In this document: positions 1 through 5,803 of the stretch, piece by piece
Numbering within the stretch: the first letter of the stretch is position 1
Layout: each line of letters begins with the position of its first letter
NCBI GenBank assembly: GCA_964596105.1
Contig: CAZQRT010000025.1
Span: 1 to 17,166 of the forward strand
Origin: CAJUOR01 sp964596105
Lineage (GTDB): Bacteria > Bacillota_I > Bacilli_A > Erysipelotrichales > Coprobacillaceae
DNA: 17,166 bases
Reading direction: 5' to 3'
Made by a program: the position numbers and the translations under genes
Notes under the pieces: model-generated
Seen by the model: only the letters and a program-made list of their open reading frames with translations
Told to the model about the DNA's origin: nothing
The model's database searches: none

Positions 1-231
1 CGATTATACGGTCGGCCATAAGCAACAGAGTGTTGTACACCTCGTCCTGATACAGAAGCTCACTATCCTCGAATTTTCCGATTTTTACATAACAGCGCTG
101 ATCACTTTCTCTGCATTACGATAGAAGCACAATGCCCTGGCCCTTTTTAACTTGCCGTCAACCAGGAGATCAAGCTTCTCCAAGGGTTCAATATTTGAAA
201 TATCCAAATCTTCCTTATTCTTACGGCCACT
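1..231 (-). pseudogene. Remnant of an AlbA_2/Schlafen-type ATP-binding protein
   Basis: Reading the minus strand from about 231 gives a stretch containing DLDISNIEPLEKLDLL and GKLKRARALCFY. It ends at an in-frame TAA (85-87). The homology continues in another frame with CYVKIGKFEDSELLYQDEVY, running off the window at base 1. This pattern (a tract of the form 'gkLkrAalLlF..pek', then 'YIKIG.F...d.lYQDE') is the middle of AlbA_2-type putative ATP-dependent DNA-binding proteins. It corresponds roughly to residues 170-235 of the intact gene at 639-1958. No start codon or N-terminal AlbA domain precedes it; it is joined directly to the YhcG remnant, so it looks like a deletion junction plus a frameshift near 90-95. 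The part beyond base 1 is unseen. The family call is by eye and no function is expected. Confidence 0.6.
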
Positions 232-232
232 G

Positions 233-622
233 TCATATGATCTCTTTTTTTCTGCCGGGAAACGCCCAATCTTCTCCCAGTTCCAGCAAAAATCTGGTTA
301 TGCGATGTTTGATCGCATCTTCTAAAGCTGTTTCATTGTATCCTGCCGGAAGATTGATAGATTCCAGATTATAGCTGGACCTGAATATTTCACCGGCAAG
401 CGCTCCCTGTGTCGCAGAAAGTTAAAATGGAAAGTTTGTTATAGCTTTCCCACCCTTATGATACAGATCGGCATGAAGATATTCTTCCAGTGTCTTTCTG
501 CTCAACAATTCTGTAATGATACGCGCAATATAATATAAGGCCTCATTGATGTCTTTGCATTTCGTGATAATAGATATATGATGCCCTCAGGGGACATAGC
601 CAAACAAAGAAGGAAATTCCAT
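233..622 (-). pseudogene. Decayed DUF1016/YhcG-family nuclease gene (N-terminal part only)
   Basis: From an ATG at 620-622 the minus strand reads MEFPSLFGYVP, then TGA (587-589), then GHHISIITKCKDINEALYYI and KTLEEYLHADLYHKGGKAI up to a TAA (422-424). It continues in the same frame with LSATQGALAGEIF, SINLPAGYNETALEDAI and RFLLELGEDWAFPGRKKEII to a TGA at 233-235. This is the typical DUF1016 N-terminal region leading into the start of the PDDEXK nuclease domain ('fLLELG..faFvGRqkei'). The catalytic part that should follow is missing. About 130 codons remain of a family usually near 330-380 residues. The first stop sits where relatives often have Trp, consistent with a TGG-to-TGA mutation. The remnant begins only 17 bases after the stop of the AlbA_2 gene on the same strand, so the two probably once formed an operon. 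Family members are often found beside type I restriction loci. Confidence 0.72.
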
Positions 623-638
623 TTTTTGAACTTATGGT

Positions 639-1958
639 CTATTTTAGAATTTCCCAATATCCGTCTACATCGCTCCCTACCCGTTTGATATATCCGTCTT
701 CCTTGAGACCTTTTATTGCCCTGTAGACTGTTTTGTCTGATTTTCCTATCTCTTTGGCAAGTTCGTTTATAGTCATATAATCACACTCTTTCAAATGCAA
801 GTATACTTCCTTTTCACTCTTTGTCATCTCATGGACTTTTTGCCGACCAGTAGGACGGTAAAGTATAAATCTGAATCCGGTCTTTGTGTTTTCATAGGAA
901 TATTCCACCCCGGCCTTTTCACAAGCTTCAAAGGTTCTTTCATATCCGGTGCCAAAAGATTCAATGACCCCAGTTTTGAATAATACATTCACAATTTTTG
1001 GATTCAACATAATCGATTCAGCCGCATGGCCGGCAAAGTCCTCAGGAGTAACTCCCGCGGGAAAGGTCCCGGGACTGTATATCACAACCCTGTCACTGAA
1101 TACTTCTATCGAAAAAGAAGTATTCTCATCATAGCAGCCGTGAGCAAAGGCATTGACAACCATTTCACGGATGGCAACCTGCGGTATTTCCGGTTCCTCA
1201 CTGCGAGCAGAATGCCCATTGATGACAATATTCCAGTTGATTGCCGACAAAATAAAAGAAATGCCCTCATCGATACATGCATAGATATTGCCTTCAAAAT
1301 GGTTCAGCCTGATAAAAGTTTCCTTTGTGTCCGTCGCATAAACCGCTGTTTTAAGCAAAACCGGATGCTTACCGGAAAACAATACTTTGCCGGCATTTGT
1401 TACTCGTTTTGACATCGTATTATACAAACCGAGTTTTGATAAAATGGATAACTCGTCCGTATCCTGGTATTTGATCCTGTCGTTTTCTATCACTTTCCTG
1501 ATAAGGCCTTTATCCATATCGGGTATACCCTCAGAAGAATCAGCGTTTTCCCATTGAGAGTAATCCTTCTGTCTTACCCGGAACAGACGTTCTAATTCTG
1601 AATCAGATATTTGTCTGTCCTCATCCGCAAATCGTTGAAAATATCTCCCGTATGCTGAATAAGGAGCGCTGGATCCGCTAAAGTTGACCTCGATAAAATA
1701 CTTGCCGTCATACGCCCGCTTCGTAATCACTTCGCACCATATCGCCGGCTTAATATTCCTGCTTATCTCGCGCGAAAGTTTTCTTTCCGTATCCTTCCCA
1801 GTCTCCTGACCGGTGATGTCACCATTATCCTTTACTCCGAAATAGACTGTTCCGTTCTTATGTCTATTCAATATGCTTGAGATAGAAATAATACCTTCCT
1901 TTGTTTCCAAAGTCGATTTCTTAAACTCGATACGTTCCGTTTCTTTTCCTATGTTCAT
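639..1958 (-). CDS. AlbA_2 (Schlafen-like) ATP-binding protein with C-terminal winged-helix
   Basis: This intact 439-residue protein is a putative ATP-dependent DNA- or RNA-binding regulator. Seen in the sequence: an N-terminal AlbA_2/Schlafen-type domain (about residues 5-125, with ERIEFK, NGTVYFGVKDNG and YGRYFQR-type patterns); an HATPase_c_4-type region (about 255-365, with N-box-like REMVVNAFAHGCYD at 264-277 and GTGYERTFEACEKAG at 336-350); and a C-terminal winged helix-turn-helix (about 376-437, with MTINELAKEIGKSDKTVYRA). The ATG at 1958 is preceded by an AAAAGGGA-type ribosome site. The gene is more AT-rich than the DNA right of about 2080. It is followed at once by two decayed genes of related or defence-associated type. 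The family has been linked variously to transcription regulation and phage defence; no specific role can be assigned. A perfect dyad just upstream (1980-2005) may be its own operator. Confidence 0.8.
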   Translation of the reverse strand: MNIGKETERIEFKKSTLETKEGIISISSILNRHKNGTVYFGVKDNGDITGQETGKDTERKLSREISRNIKPAIWCEVITKRAYDGKYFIEVNFSGSSAPYSAYGRYFQRFADEDRQISDSELERLFRVRQKDYSQWENADSSEGIPDMDKGLIRKVIENDRIKYQDTDELSILSKLGLYNTMSKRVTNAGKVLFSGKHPVLLKTAVYATDTKETFIRLNHFEGNIYACIDEGISFILSAINWNIVINGHSARSEEPEIPQVAIREMVVNAFAHGCYDENTSFSIEVFSDRVVIYSPGTFPAGVTPEDFAGHAAESIMLNPKIVNVLFKTGVIESFGTGYERTFEACEKAGVEYSYENTKTGFRFILYRPTGRQKVHEMTKSEKEVYLHLKECDYMTINELAKEIGKSDKTVYRAIKGLKEDGYIKRVGSDVDGYWEILK

Positions 1959-1979
1959 ATGTCCCTTTTTTATGTCCTG

Positions 1980-2005
1980 TCATGGACACTGCATAATGTC
2001 CATGA
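1980..2005. promoter_or_regulatory. Perfect 9-bp inverted repeat upstream of the AlbA_2 gene (candidate operator)
   Basis: TCATGGACA (1980-1988) and TGTCCATGA (1997-2005) are exact reverse complements separated by 8 bases. Two further ATGTCC half-site-like copies lie between this dyad and the start codon (near 1959-1976). The dyad is 21 bases upstream of the ATG at 1958. That placement suits an operator bound by the winged-helix of the gene product, or an mRNA leader hairpin. I could not find a convincing promoter: the best option, TTGCCA with a TATCAT-like -10, has 19-base spacing. The dyad is therefore listed without one. Confidence 0.55.
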
Positions 2006-2076
2006 TAAAAATCAATACATCACATCTGGCAATAATCTCTGTAAATACCGTGAGCATACCCCACAAAACATGACAT

Positions 2077-3024
2077 CTAAAAACAGTCAAACCCGGCCGG
2101 ACTCTGCCAGTAAGGAAAACAGGTCACGACAAGAAACGAGTCGTCATTATCAAACTGAAGGATATCTTCCCGTTTCGCCAGGCCATGCCCGGTGATCGTC
2201 GCCAGCGAGCATGCCGTAGCCGTTTTTAATCTCGCCAGCGGCTCATCCCCGCCGGTCAAACCGTGCAGAAACCCCGCCACCATGCTGTCCCCGGCCCCGA
2301 CGGTATCCACGACCGCGACCGGTTTTGGCTTCACATAATAAACCATATCCGCAAAAAAATACAAAGCGCCGTCTTTTCCTAAAGAAACAGCCACACTCCC
2401 GGCGCCATTTTTGCGCAGCGAACCCGCCGCCCTCTCAACATCCTGATAAGTCTTTAATTTTTTTCCGGCATAGTCAGACAACTCATCCAGATTAGGCTTG
2501 ACCAGAAGCGGTTTTAAAGAAAGCACCGCGGAAAGGCTCTCCCCGCTGACATCACAAATCAAACGGGCCTGAACATCGATTAAGCTGATAAAATCAGCTG
2601 TCGTCATCCCGGCCGGAAGACTGCCCCCAACCATCAGATAATCCTCCCGCTTTAAAGCATCCAGCTTTTCTTTCAGTTTGACTAAATCCGCCTGACTTAC
2701 TTCTGGCCCGGCGGTATTGATCTCCGTCTCCTGCTCCGCCTTGATCTTCACATTGATGCGCGAATAACCCTGCGCCAAATCGACAAAATCCGTGCGGACA
2801 TGGGACTCTTTTAGACGGCGAACCAGTTCACATCCCGTAAAACCCGCCGTAAAACCGCCAGCCGTATTCTCATCGCCCAGCTCATTTAAAACCAGCGAAA
2901 CATTCAGCCCCTTGCCGCCGGTCTCCAGAAATGAAGCCGCGGCGCGGTTCGTTTTCCCTTCCTCAACCGCCGGCAGCGTCATTTTCAAATCCAGCGAAGG
3001 ATTTAAAGTCAAAGTATAAATCAT
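2077..3024 (-). CDS. fruK: 1-phosphofructokinase family sugar kinase (PfkB/ribokinase fold)
   Basis: A 315-residue cytosolic kinase that phosphorylates a sugar 1- or 6-phosphate with ATP. 1-phosphofructokinase is most likely; tagatose-6-phosphate kinase (LacC) is the main alternative. Visible hallmarks are the N-terminal TLTLNPSLD (5-13), the glycine-rich GGKGLNVS (36-43), KPNLDEL (176-182), and the anion-hole/catalytic motif DTVGAGDSMVAGF (240-252) with presumed catalytic Asp246. The ATG at 3024 follows a GGGGTGA ribosome site. No PTS permease or FruR-type regulator is adjacent, so the gene stands alone in this window. The last 25 residues or so, after KREDI at about 288, do not resemble the usual short 'LLPQV..'-type end of the family. 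They lie exactly where base composition changes to the AT-rich islet, so the original 3' end may have been replaced. Confidence 0.78.
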   Translation of the reverse strand: MIYTLTLNPSLDLKMTLPAVEEGKTNRAAASFLETGGKGLNVSLVLNELGDENTAGGFTAGFTGCELVRRLKESHVRTDFVDLAQGYSRINVKIKAEQETEINTAGPEVSQADLVKLKEKLDALKREDYLMVGGSLPAGMTTADFISLIDVQARLICDVSGESLSAVLSLKPLLVKPNLDELSDYAGKKLKTYQDVERAAGSLRKNGAGSVAVSLGKDGALYFFADMVYYVKPKPVAVVDTVGAGDSMVAGFLHGLTGGDEPLARLKTATACSLATITGHGLAKREDILQFDNDDSFLVVTCFPYWQSPAGFDCF

Positions 3025-3059
3025 ATCCGGTCACCCCGTTTCATGATAAAATAAATAAA

Positions 3060-3066
3060 AGGAGGA
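3060..3066 (+). promoter_or_regulatory. Ribosome binding site of the VOC-fold gene
   Basis: AGGAGGA lies 6-7 bases before the ATG at 3073 and fixes that start. The divergent spacer to the kinase gene is only 48 bases (3025-3072). It contains an AT-rich GATAAAAT stretch that could be a -10, but no clear -35 was found. Confidence 0.6.
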
Positions 3067-3072
3067 ACTGCT

Positions 3073-3423
3073 ATGGAATCAATGGTGAACTTCTACCCGT
3101 GCCTGGATATCGCAAAAACCACCGATTTTTACTTAAACGTCATGGGACTGAAACTGTGGAGAGATCAAGGCACCTGCAAAATCTTTGATAGCGGCTACGG
3201 CTATCTCGGCTTCTGTGAATATGACCATCACGAAACCGCCACGCACACCTGCATCTCTTTCAACGTATCAAGCGAAGCCGAGGTCCAAAAGATGCATGAG
3301 TACTTTCAAACCAGCCACGTCGCCGGCCTGACCGCTCCGCAAAAACATCCCAAATACCCGGTCTACTCGTTTTTCTTTCGCAATCCCAACGGCTACACCA
3401 TCGAAATTCAATATCTGTACTGA
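3073..3423 (+). CDS. VOC (glyoxalase/bleomycin-resistance fold) family protein
   Basis: A 116-residue single-domain vicinal-oxygen-chelate fold protein. Recognisable features are the opening strand-helix NFYPCLDIAKTTDFY (6-20), the family-typical YLNVMGLKLW (20-29), and the closing PVYSFFFRNPNGYTIEI (96-112), where Glu111 occupies the usual C-terminal metal-ligand position. A His occurs at 58 in THTCISF, but the complete set of metal ligands cannot be assigned. The length suits a half-module that works as a homodimer. Substrate is unknown: members include lyases, dioxygenases and drug-binding proteins. It has its own strong ribosome site and is closed by a perfect hairpin terminator, so it is probably monocistronic. 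Confidence 0.78.
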   Translation: MESMVNFYPCLDIAKTTDFYLNVMGLKLWRDQGTCKIFDSGYGYLGFCEYDHHETATHTCISFNVSSEAEVQKMHEYFQTSHVAGLTAPQKHPKYPVYSFFFRNPNGYTIEIQYLY

Positions 3424-3443
3424 GGCATAAGCCTCTTTTTTTT
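3422..3443 (+). terminator. Intrinsic terminator of the VOC-fold gene
   Basis: GAGGC (3422-3426), loop ATAA and GCCTC (3431-3435) form a perfect 5-bp stem followed by eight T (3436-3443). It starts inside the TGA stop of the plus-strand gene. Only the plus direction has the T tract. The T run also reaches the stop codon of the convergent repressor gene. Confidence 0.85.
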
Positions 3444-4038
3444 ACACAAAATCCGAGCGGCTGTACAAAACCCTGCCGATGATGCGCACGGGAATCGTGC
3501 GCACCTCCTCGCTGGTAAAATAGCGGTTCTCCACTTCCGTACTGGCCGCCTCCAGAATCAAAAGCCCTCTTCGCTTCACCACTCTTTTAATGGTGACTTC
3601 ATCCCCGATCATGACCACCGCGATCGTGCCGCTGGCGACATCATCACACCTCTGGACATAGACCAGATCGTTATCATGAATGCGGGCCAGATCCATGGAA
3701 TGACCGGTGACCCGTAAAAAGAAATCCCCGCGCCGCTCATCACTCTCGCTGACATCCAGATACTCCTCAATATTCTCATCCGCCAAAAGATTATAACCGG
3801 CCCGGACCACGCCCAAAAGCGGTTTACGGTACTTCATGGCATTCTCCAGGCGGGCCTCCGTCACATCCATACCTAAAAGCTCAGAAAGCCTTTTTAAAGT
3901 GGCCGGCCGCAAGTTCTTCACATCGCCATTCACCCAGCGCGCCACCGTGGACTTCGCCACTCCCAGCTGCTCGGCAATGCCCTCATTATTCATGCCCGTG
4001 CGCGCCTTAAACTGAATGATGATCTCCTGTATAGTCAT
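3442..4038 (-). CDS. LexA/CI-like S24 autoproteolytic transcriptional repressor
   Basis: A 198-residue repressor with an N-terminal XRE-type helix-turn-helix (about 4-58, with GIAEQLGVAKSTVARWVNGD at 20-39) and a C-terminal S24 peptidase domain (about 75-190). The self-cleavage machinery is complete: Ala80-Gly81 in VVRAGYN as scissile bond, Ser114 in TGHSMD as nucleophile, Lys151 in EVTIKRVVK as general base. By family knowledge it should cleave itself when RecA filaments form on damaged DNA. It is transcribed away from the polymerase gene at 4198 and probably represses both genes. I start it at the ATG at 4038. An upstream in-frame GTG at 4047 would extend it by 3 residues, but GAGGTG is well placed only for the ATG, and the predicted transcript begins near 4050. 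It could equally be called a prophage-type CI homologue. Confidence 0.85.
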   Translation of the reverse strand: MTIQEIIIQFKARTGMNNEGIAEQLGVAKSTVARWVNGDVKNLRPATLKRLSELLGMDVTEARLENAMKYRKPLLGVVRAGYNLLADENIEEYLDVSESDERRGDFFLRVTGHSMDLARIHDNDLVYVQRCDDVASGTIAVVMIGDEVTIKRVVKRRGLLILEAASTEVENRYFTSEEVRTIPVRIIGRVLYSRSDFV

Positions 4039-4056
4039 ACTCCTCACCTCATACTC

Positions 4057-4085
4057 ATTATACGGCAGTCTGTCCAGTCATGCAA
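4057..4085 (-). promoter_or_regulatory. Promoter of the S24 repressor gene
   Basis: On the minus strand TTGCAT (complement of 4080-4085) and TATAAT (complement of 4057-4062) are separated by exactly 17 bases. Predicted transcription starts near 4050, about 12 bases before the ATG at 4038. The -35 lies within one arm of an imperfect inverted repeat (4080-4090 with 4115-4127). Confidence 0.8.
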
Positions 4086-4127
4086 TATAAAAGTTCATTG
4101 AATTAATTTAAAAATTATATGTTGCAT
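4080..4127. repeat. Imperfect inverted repeat in the divergent repressor/polymerase promoter region
   Basis: ATGCAATATAA (4080-4090) and TTATATGTTGCAT (4115-4127) are reverse complements apart from a 2-base insertion. The left arm overlaps the repressor -35 box and the right arm lies about 18 bases upstream of the polymerase -35. The arms may be operator half-sites. The AT-rich content makes chance possible. Confidence 0.35.
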
Positions 4128-4144
4128 TTTTGTCGCTTTCAAGC

Positions 4145-4173
4145 TTGACTTTAAAATCAGCGCTGCCTATAAT
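4145..4173 (+). promoter_or_regulatory. Promoter of the Y-family polymerase operon
   Basis: TTGACT (4145-4150), 17-base spacer, TATAAT (4168-4173): a near-consensus sigma-70 promoter. The expected transcription start is at about 4180, which argues against translation from the ATG at 4180 and for the ATG at 4198. No canonical Bacillus LexA box (GAAC-N4-GTTC) is present nearby, so control is probably by the adjacent S24 repressor through a different operator. Confidence 0.85.
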
Positions 4174-4197
4174 GAAACCATGGAAGGCGGTGAAAAC

Positions 4198-5454
4198 ATG
4201 AGTGGCAACTATCTCTGCATCGATTTAAAATCCTTCTTCGCCTCCGTGGAATGCGCCGAACGGCATCTCGATCCCATGCAAGCCGATCTGGTGGTGGCCG
4301 ACCCCAGCCGCGGGCAGGGCGCGTTATGTCTGGCGGTATCGGTGCATTTAAAAACACAAGGCGTCAAAAACCGCTGCCGCATCTTTGATATTCCGGAAGA
4401 CATCGCCTACATTACCGCCGTGCCGCGCATGAAACTCTACCTGGACTACTCGGCCCGCATTTACAGCATTTACCTGAAATACATCGCGAAAGAAGACATC
4501 CACGTTTATTCCATCGATGAGGCCTTCCTCGATGTCACCCCGTATCTGCGCCTGTATCACATGAGCGCCCGGCAGCTGGCACAGCGCATCCTGAACGATA
4601 TCAAGGAAACCACCACCATCCAGGCCACCGCCGGCATCGGCACCAACCTCTACCTCGCGAAAATCGCCCTGGATCTCATCGCCAAACACGCCCCGGATTT
4701 TATCGGCGTCCTTGACGAACAAAGCTACCGGGAAAAACTCTGGCACCATCAGCCCCTGTCAGACTTCTGGCAGATCGGACACGGCTATGAAAGACGGCTG
4801 GCTGGCTTAGGGCTGTATGACATGTATGACATCGCCCACTGCCAGCCGCAGCTGCTCTACGATACCTTCGGCGTCAACGCCGAGTACTTACGGGATCACG
4901 CCCTTGGCATCGAGCCGACCACCATTCAGGAAATTCACGCCTACCGCCCCCAGTCCACCTCCATCAGCAACAGCCAGATCCTGTTTGAGGACTACAGCTT
5001 TACAGACGCCCGGCTCGTTTTAAAAGAAATGATCGATACGAACATCCTGCGCCTGGCGGAAAAACACCTGGTCGCCGGACAGGTCGCGCTGGGTGTCGGC
5101 TACTCCAAAGACGCGCTGCCGCCCGTCAATGTCGCGATGAAACTGGACAAATACACCGCCAGCCATCAGGAACTGTTCGCCGCCTTTTTGAAACTTTATG
5201 ACCGGCACGTGGACCGCGACACCAAAATCCGCCGCATCGGCATCTCCTTTGGCCGCCTGCAGCCGGAAGCCAGGGAAACCGTCGACTTGTTCACGGACCA
5301 AGAGGCCCTGGAAAAAGAGCATGCCCTGGATCAGGCCCTGCTCAAGATCAAAAACAAATACGGCAAAAACGCGGTTTTAAAAGGCATGAACCTGTGCGCG
5401 AAAGCCACCGCCATCCGCCGCAATCAGCTAATCGGCGGTCACAATGCCGAGTAA
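4198..5454 (+). CDS. Y-family DNA polymerase (UmuC/UvrX-like, translesion synthesis)
   Basis: A 418-residue error-prone polymerase for bypass of damaged DNA. Seen are the N-terminal YLCIDLKSFFASVECAER (5-22) with first catalytic Asp9, the second catalytic motif YSIDEAFLD (104-112) with Asp107-Glu108, ATAGIGTNLYLAKIA as the helix-hairpin-helix-adjacent motif, and a little-finger domain in the last third. The length matches the Bacillota UvrX/YqjW type. An in-frame ATG lies at 4180, but the promoter would start transcription there. The ATG at 4198, preceded by an AAGGCGGTG site and opening directly into the conserved domain, is preferred. The gene overlaps the YolD-like gene by 11 bases, the standard arrangement for this polymerase class. 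Expression is expected to be damage-inducible through the divergent S24 repressor. Confidence 0.9.
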   Translation: MSGNYLCIDLKSFFASVECAERHLDPMQADLVVADPSRGQGALCLAVSVHLKTQGVKNRCRIFDIPEDIAYITAVPRMKLYLDYSARIYSIYLKYIAKEDIHVYSIDEAFLDVTPYLRLYHMSARQLAQRILNDIKETTTIQATAGIGTNLYLAKIALDLIAKHAPDFIGVLDEQSYREKLWHHQPLSDFWQIGHGYERRLAGLGLYDMYDIAHCQPQLLYDTFGVNAEYLRDHALGIEPTTIQEIHAYRPQSTSISNSQILFEDYSFTDARLVLKEMIDTNILRLAEKHLVAGQVALGVGYSKDALPPVNVAMKLDKYTASHQELFAAFLKLYDRHVDRDTKIRRIGISFGRLQPEARETVDLFTDQEALEKEHALDQALLKIKNKYGKNAVLKGMNLCAKATAIRRNQLIGGHNAE

Positions 5455-5776
5455 CCGCGCCGGCATCTTCCTGCCCTACGACTCCCTCAAAGGCTTTCGC
5501 GAACTGCTGCGCACCAAAGAGACAGTGGTGGTCTCGCCCCTGCCCTTATCAGAGGATCAGTGTGAGATCTTAAACCGCCGCCTGCGGCAGATAACCCCGG
5601 GCATGATGGTCACGGTTGTCTATGAAAAAGACGGGGTGTTTTTAAAAAAAGAAGGCCTGCTCGCGAAAAAAGATCTCGAATATCAAAAAACCGTCACCGT
5701 CGTCAAAACCGTCATTCCCGTCGCGCGAATTCGCGAACTGTCGTGCCCGGAGCTTCATGACGAAGAAGGAAGTTAA
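5444..5776 (+). CDS. YolD-like family protein
   Basis: A 110-residue protein matching the YolD-like pattern: an N-terminal RAGIFLPYDSLKGFRELL segment (5-22), a central LSEDQCEILNRRLRQI helix, then a beta-rich half with ITPGMMVTVVYEKDG and a terminal VIPVARIREL stretch. By family knowledge YolD proteins are encoded next to UmuC-type polymerases in Bacillota and were proposed to act as functional counterparts of UmuD; this is not proved. It starts inside the end of the polymerase gene, so translation is coupled. It ends at TAA 5774-5776, immediately before a hairpin that mainly terminates the opposing gene. Confidence 0.8.
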   Translation: MPSNRAGIFLPYDSLKGFRELLRTKETVVVSPLPLSEDQCEILNRRLRQITPGMMVTVVYEKDGVFLKKEGLLAKKDLEYQKTVTVVKTVIPVARIRELSCPELHDEEGS

Positions 5777-5803
5777 AAAAAAAGAGGCTGAATTTCAGCC
5801 TCT
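5775..5803 (-). terminator. Intrinsic terminator of the ABC transporter gene (possibly bidirectional)
   Basis: AGAGGCTGA (5783-5791), a 3-base loop ATT and TCAGCCTCT (5795-5803) form a 9-bp stem. On the minus strand it is followed by a run of nine T (A tract 5775-5783), giving a strong terminator that overlaps the transporter stop codon (5802-5804). In the plus direction the run after the stem (ATTCTGTTCTT) is only partly T-rich, so termination of the polymerase/YolD transcript is weaker. Confidence 0.85.

Noticed and set aside
132..374. An 80-codon plus-strand open frame at the left end.
   Set aside because: It is antisense to the YhcG/AlbA_2 remnants, which carry recognisable family patterns. 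It has no ribosome site or homology.
587..589. TGA in the YhcG remnant at a position where relatives often have Trp, suggesting TGA might encode Trp.
   Set aside because: TGA ends several intact genes here (VOC gene, two ATGA overlaps in the hyd operon, the hydrogenase-like gene) and Trp is encoded by TGG elsewhere. The remnant also has a TAA and a truncation, so it is a pseudogene.
3422..3443. Use of the GAGGC/GCCTC hairpin as a bidirectional terminator for the convergent repressor gene.
   Set aside because: In the minus direction the stem is preceded by the homopolymer rather than followed by T residues, so only the plus direction is supported.
4048..4179. Canonical Bacillota LexA box (GAAC-N4-GTTC) in front of the polymerase.
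   Set aside because: No match was found; the only GTTC (in AAGTTCATTGAATT) lacks the other half.
4348..4749. A 133-codon minus-strand frame inside the polymerase gene.
   Set aside because: It is antisense to the catalytic core of the Y-family polymerase and has no ribosome site or homology.
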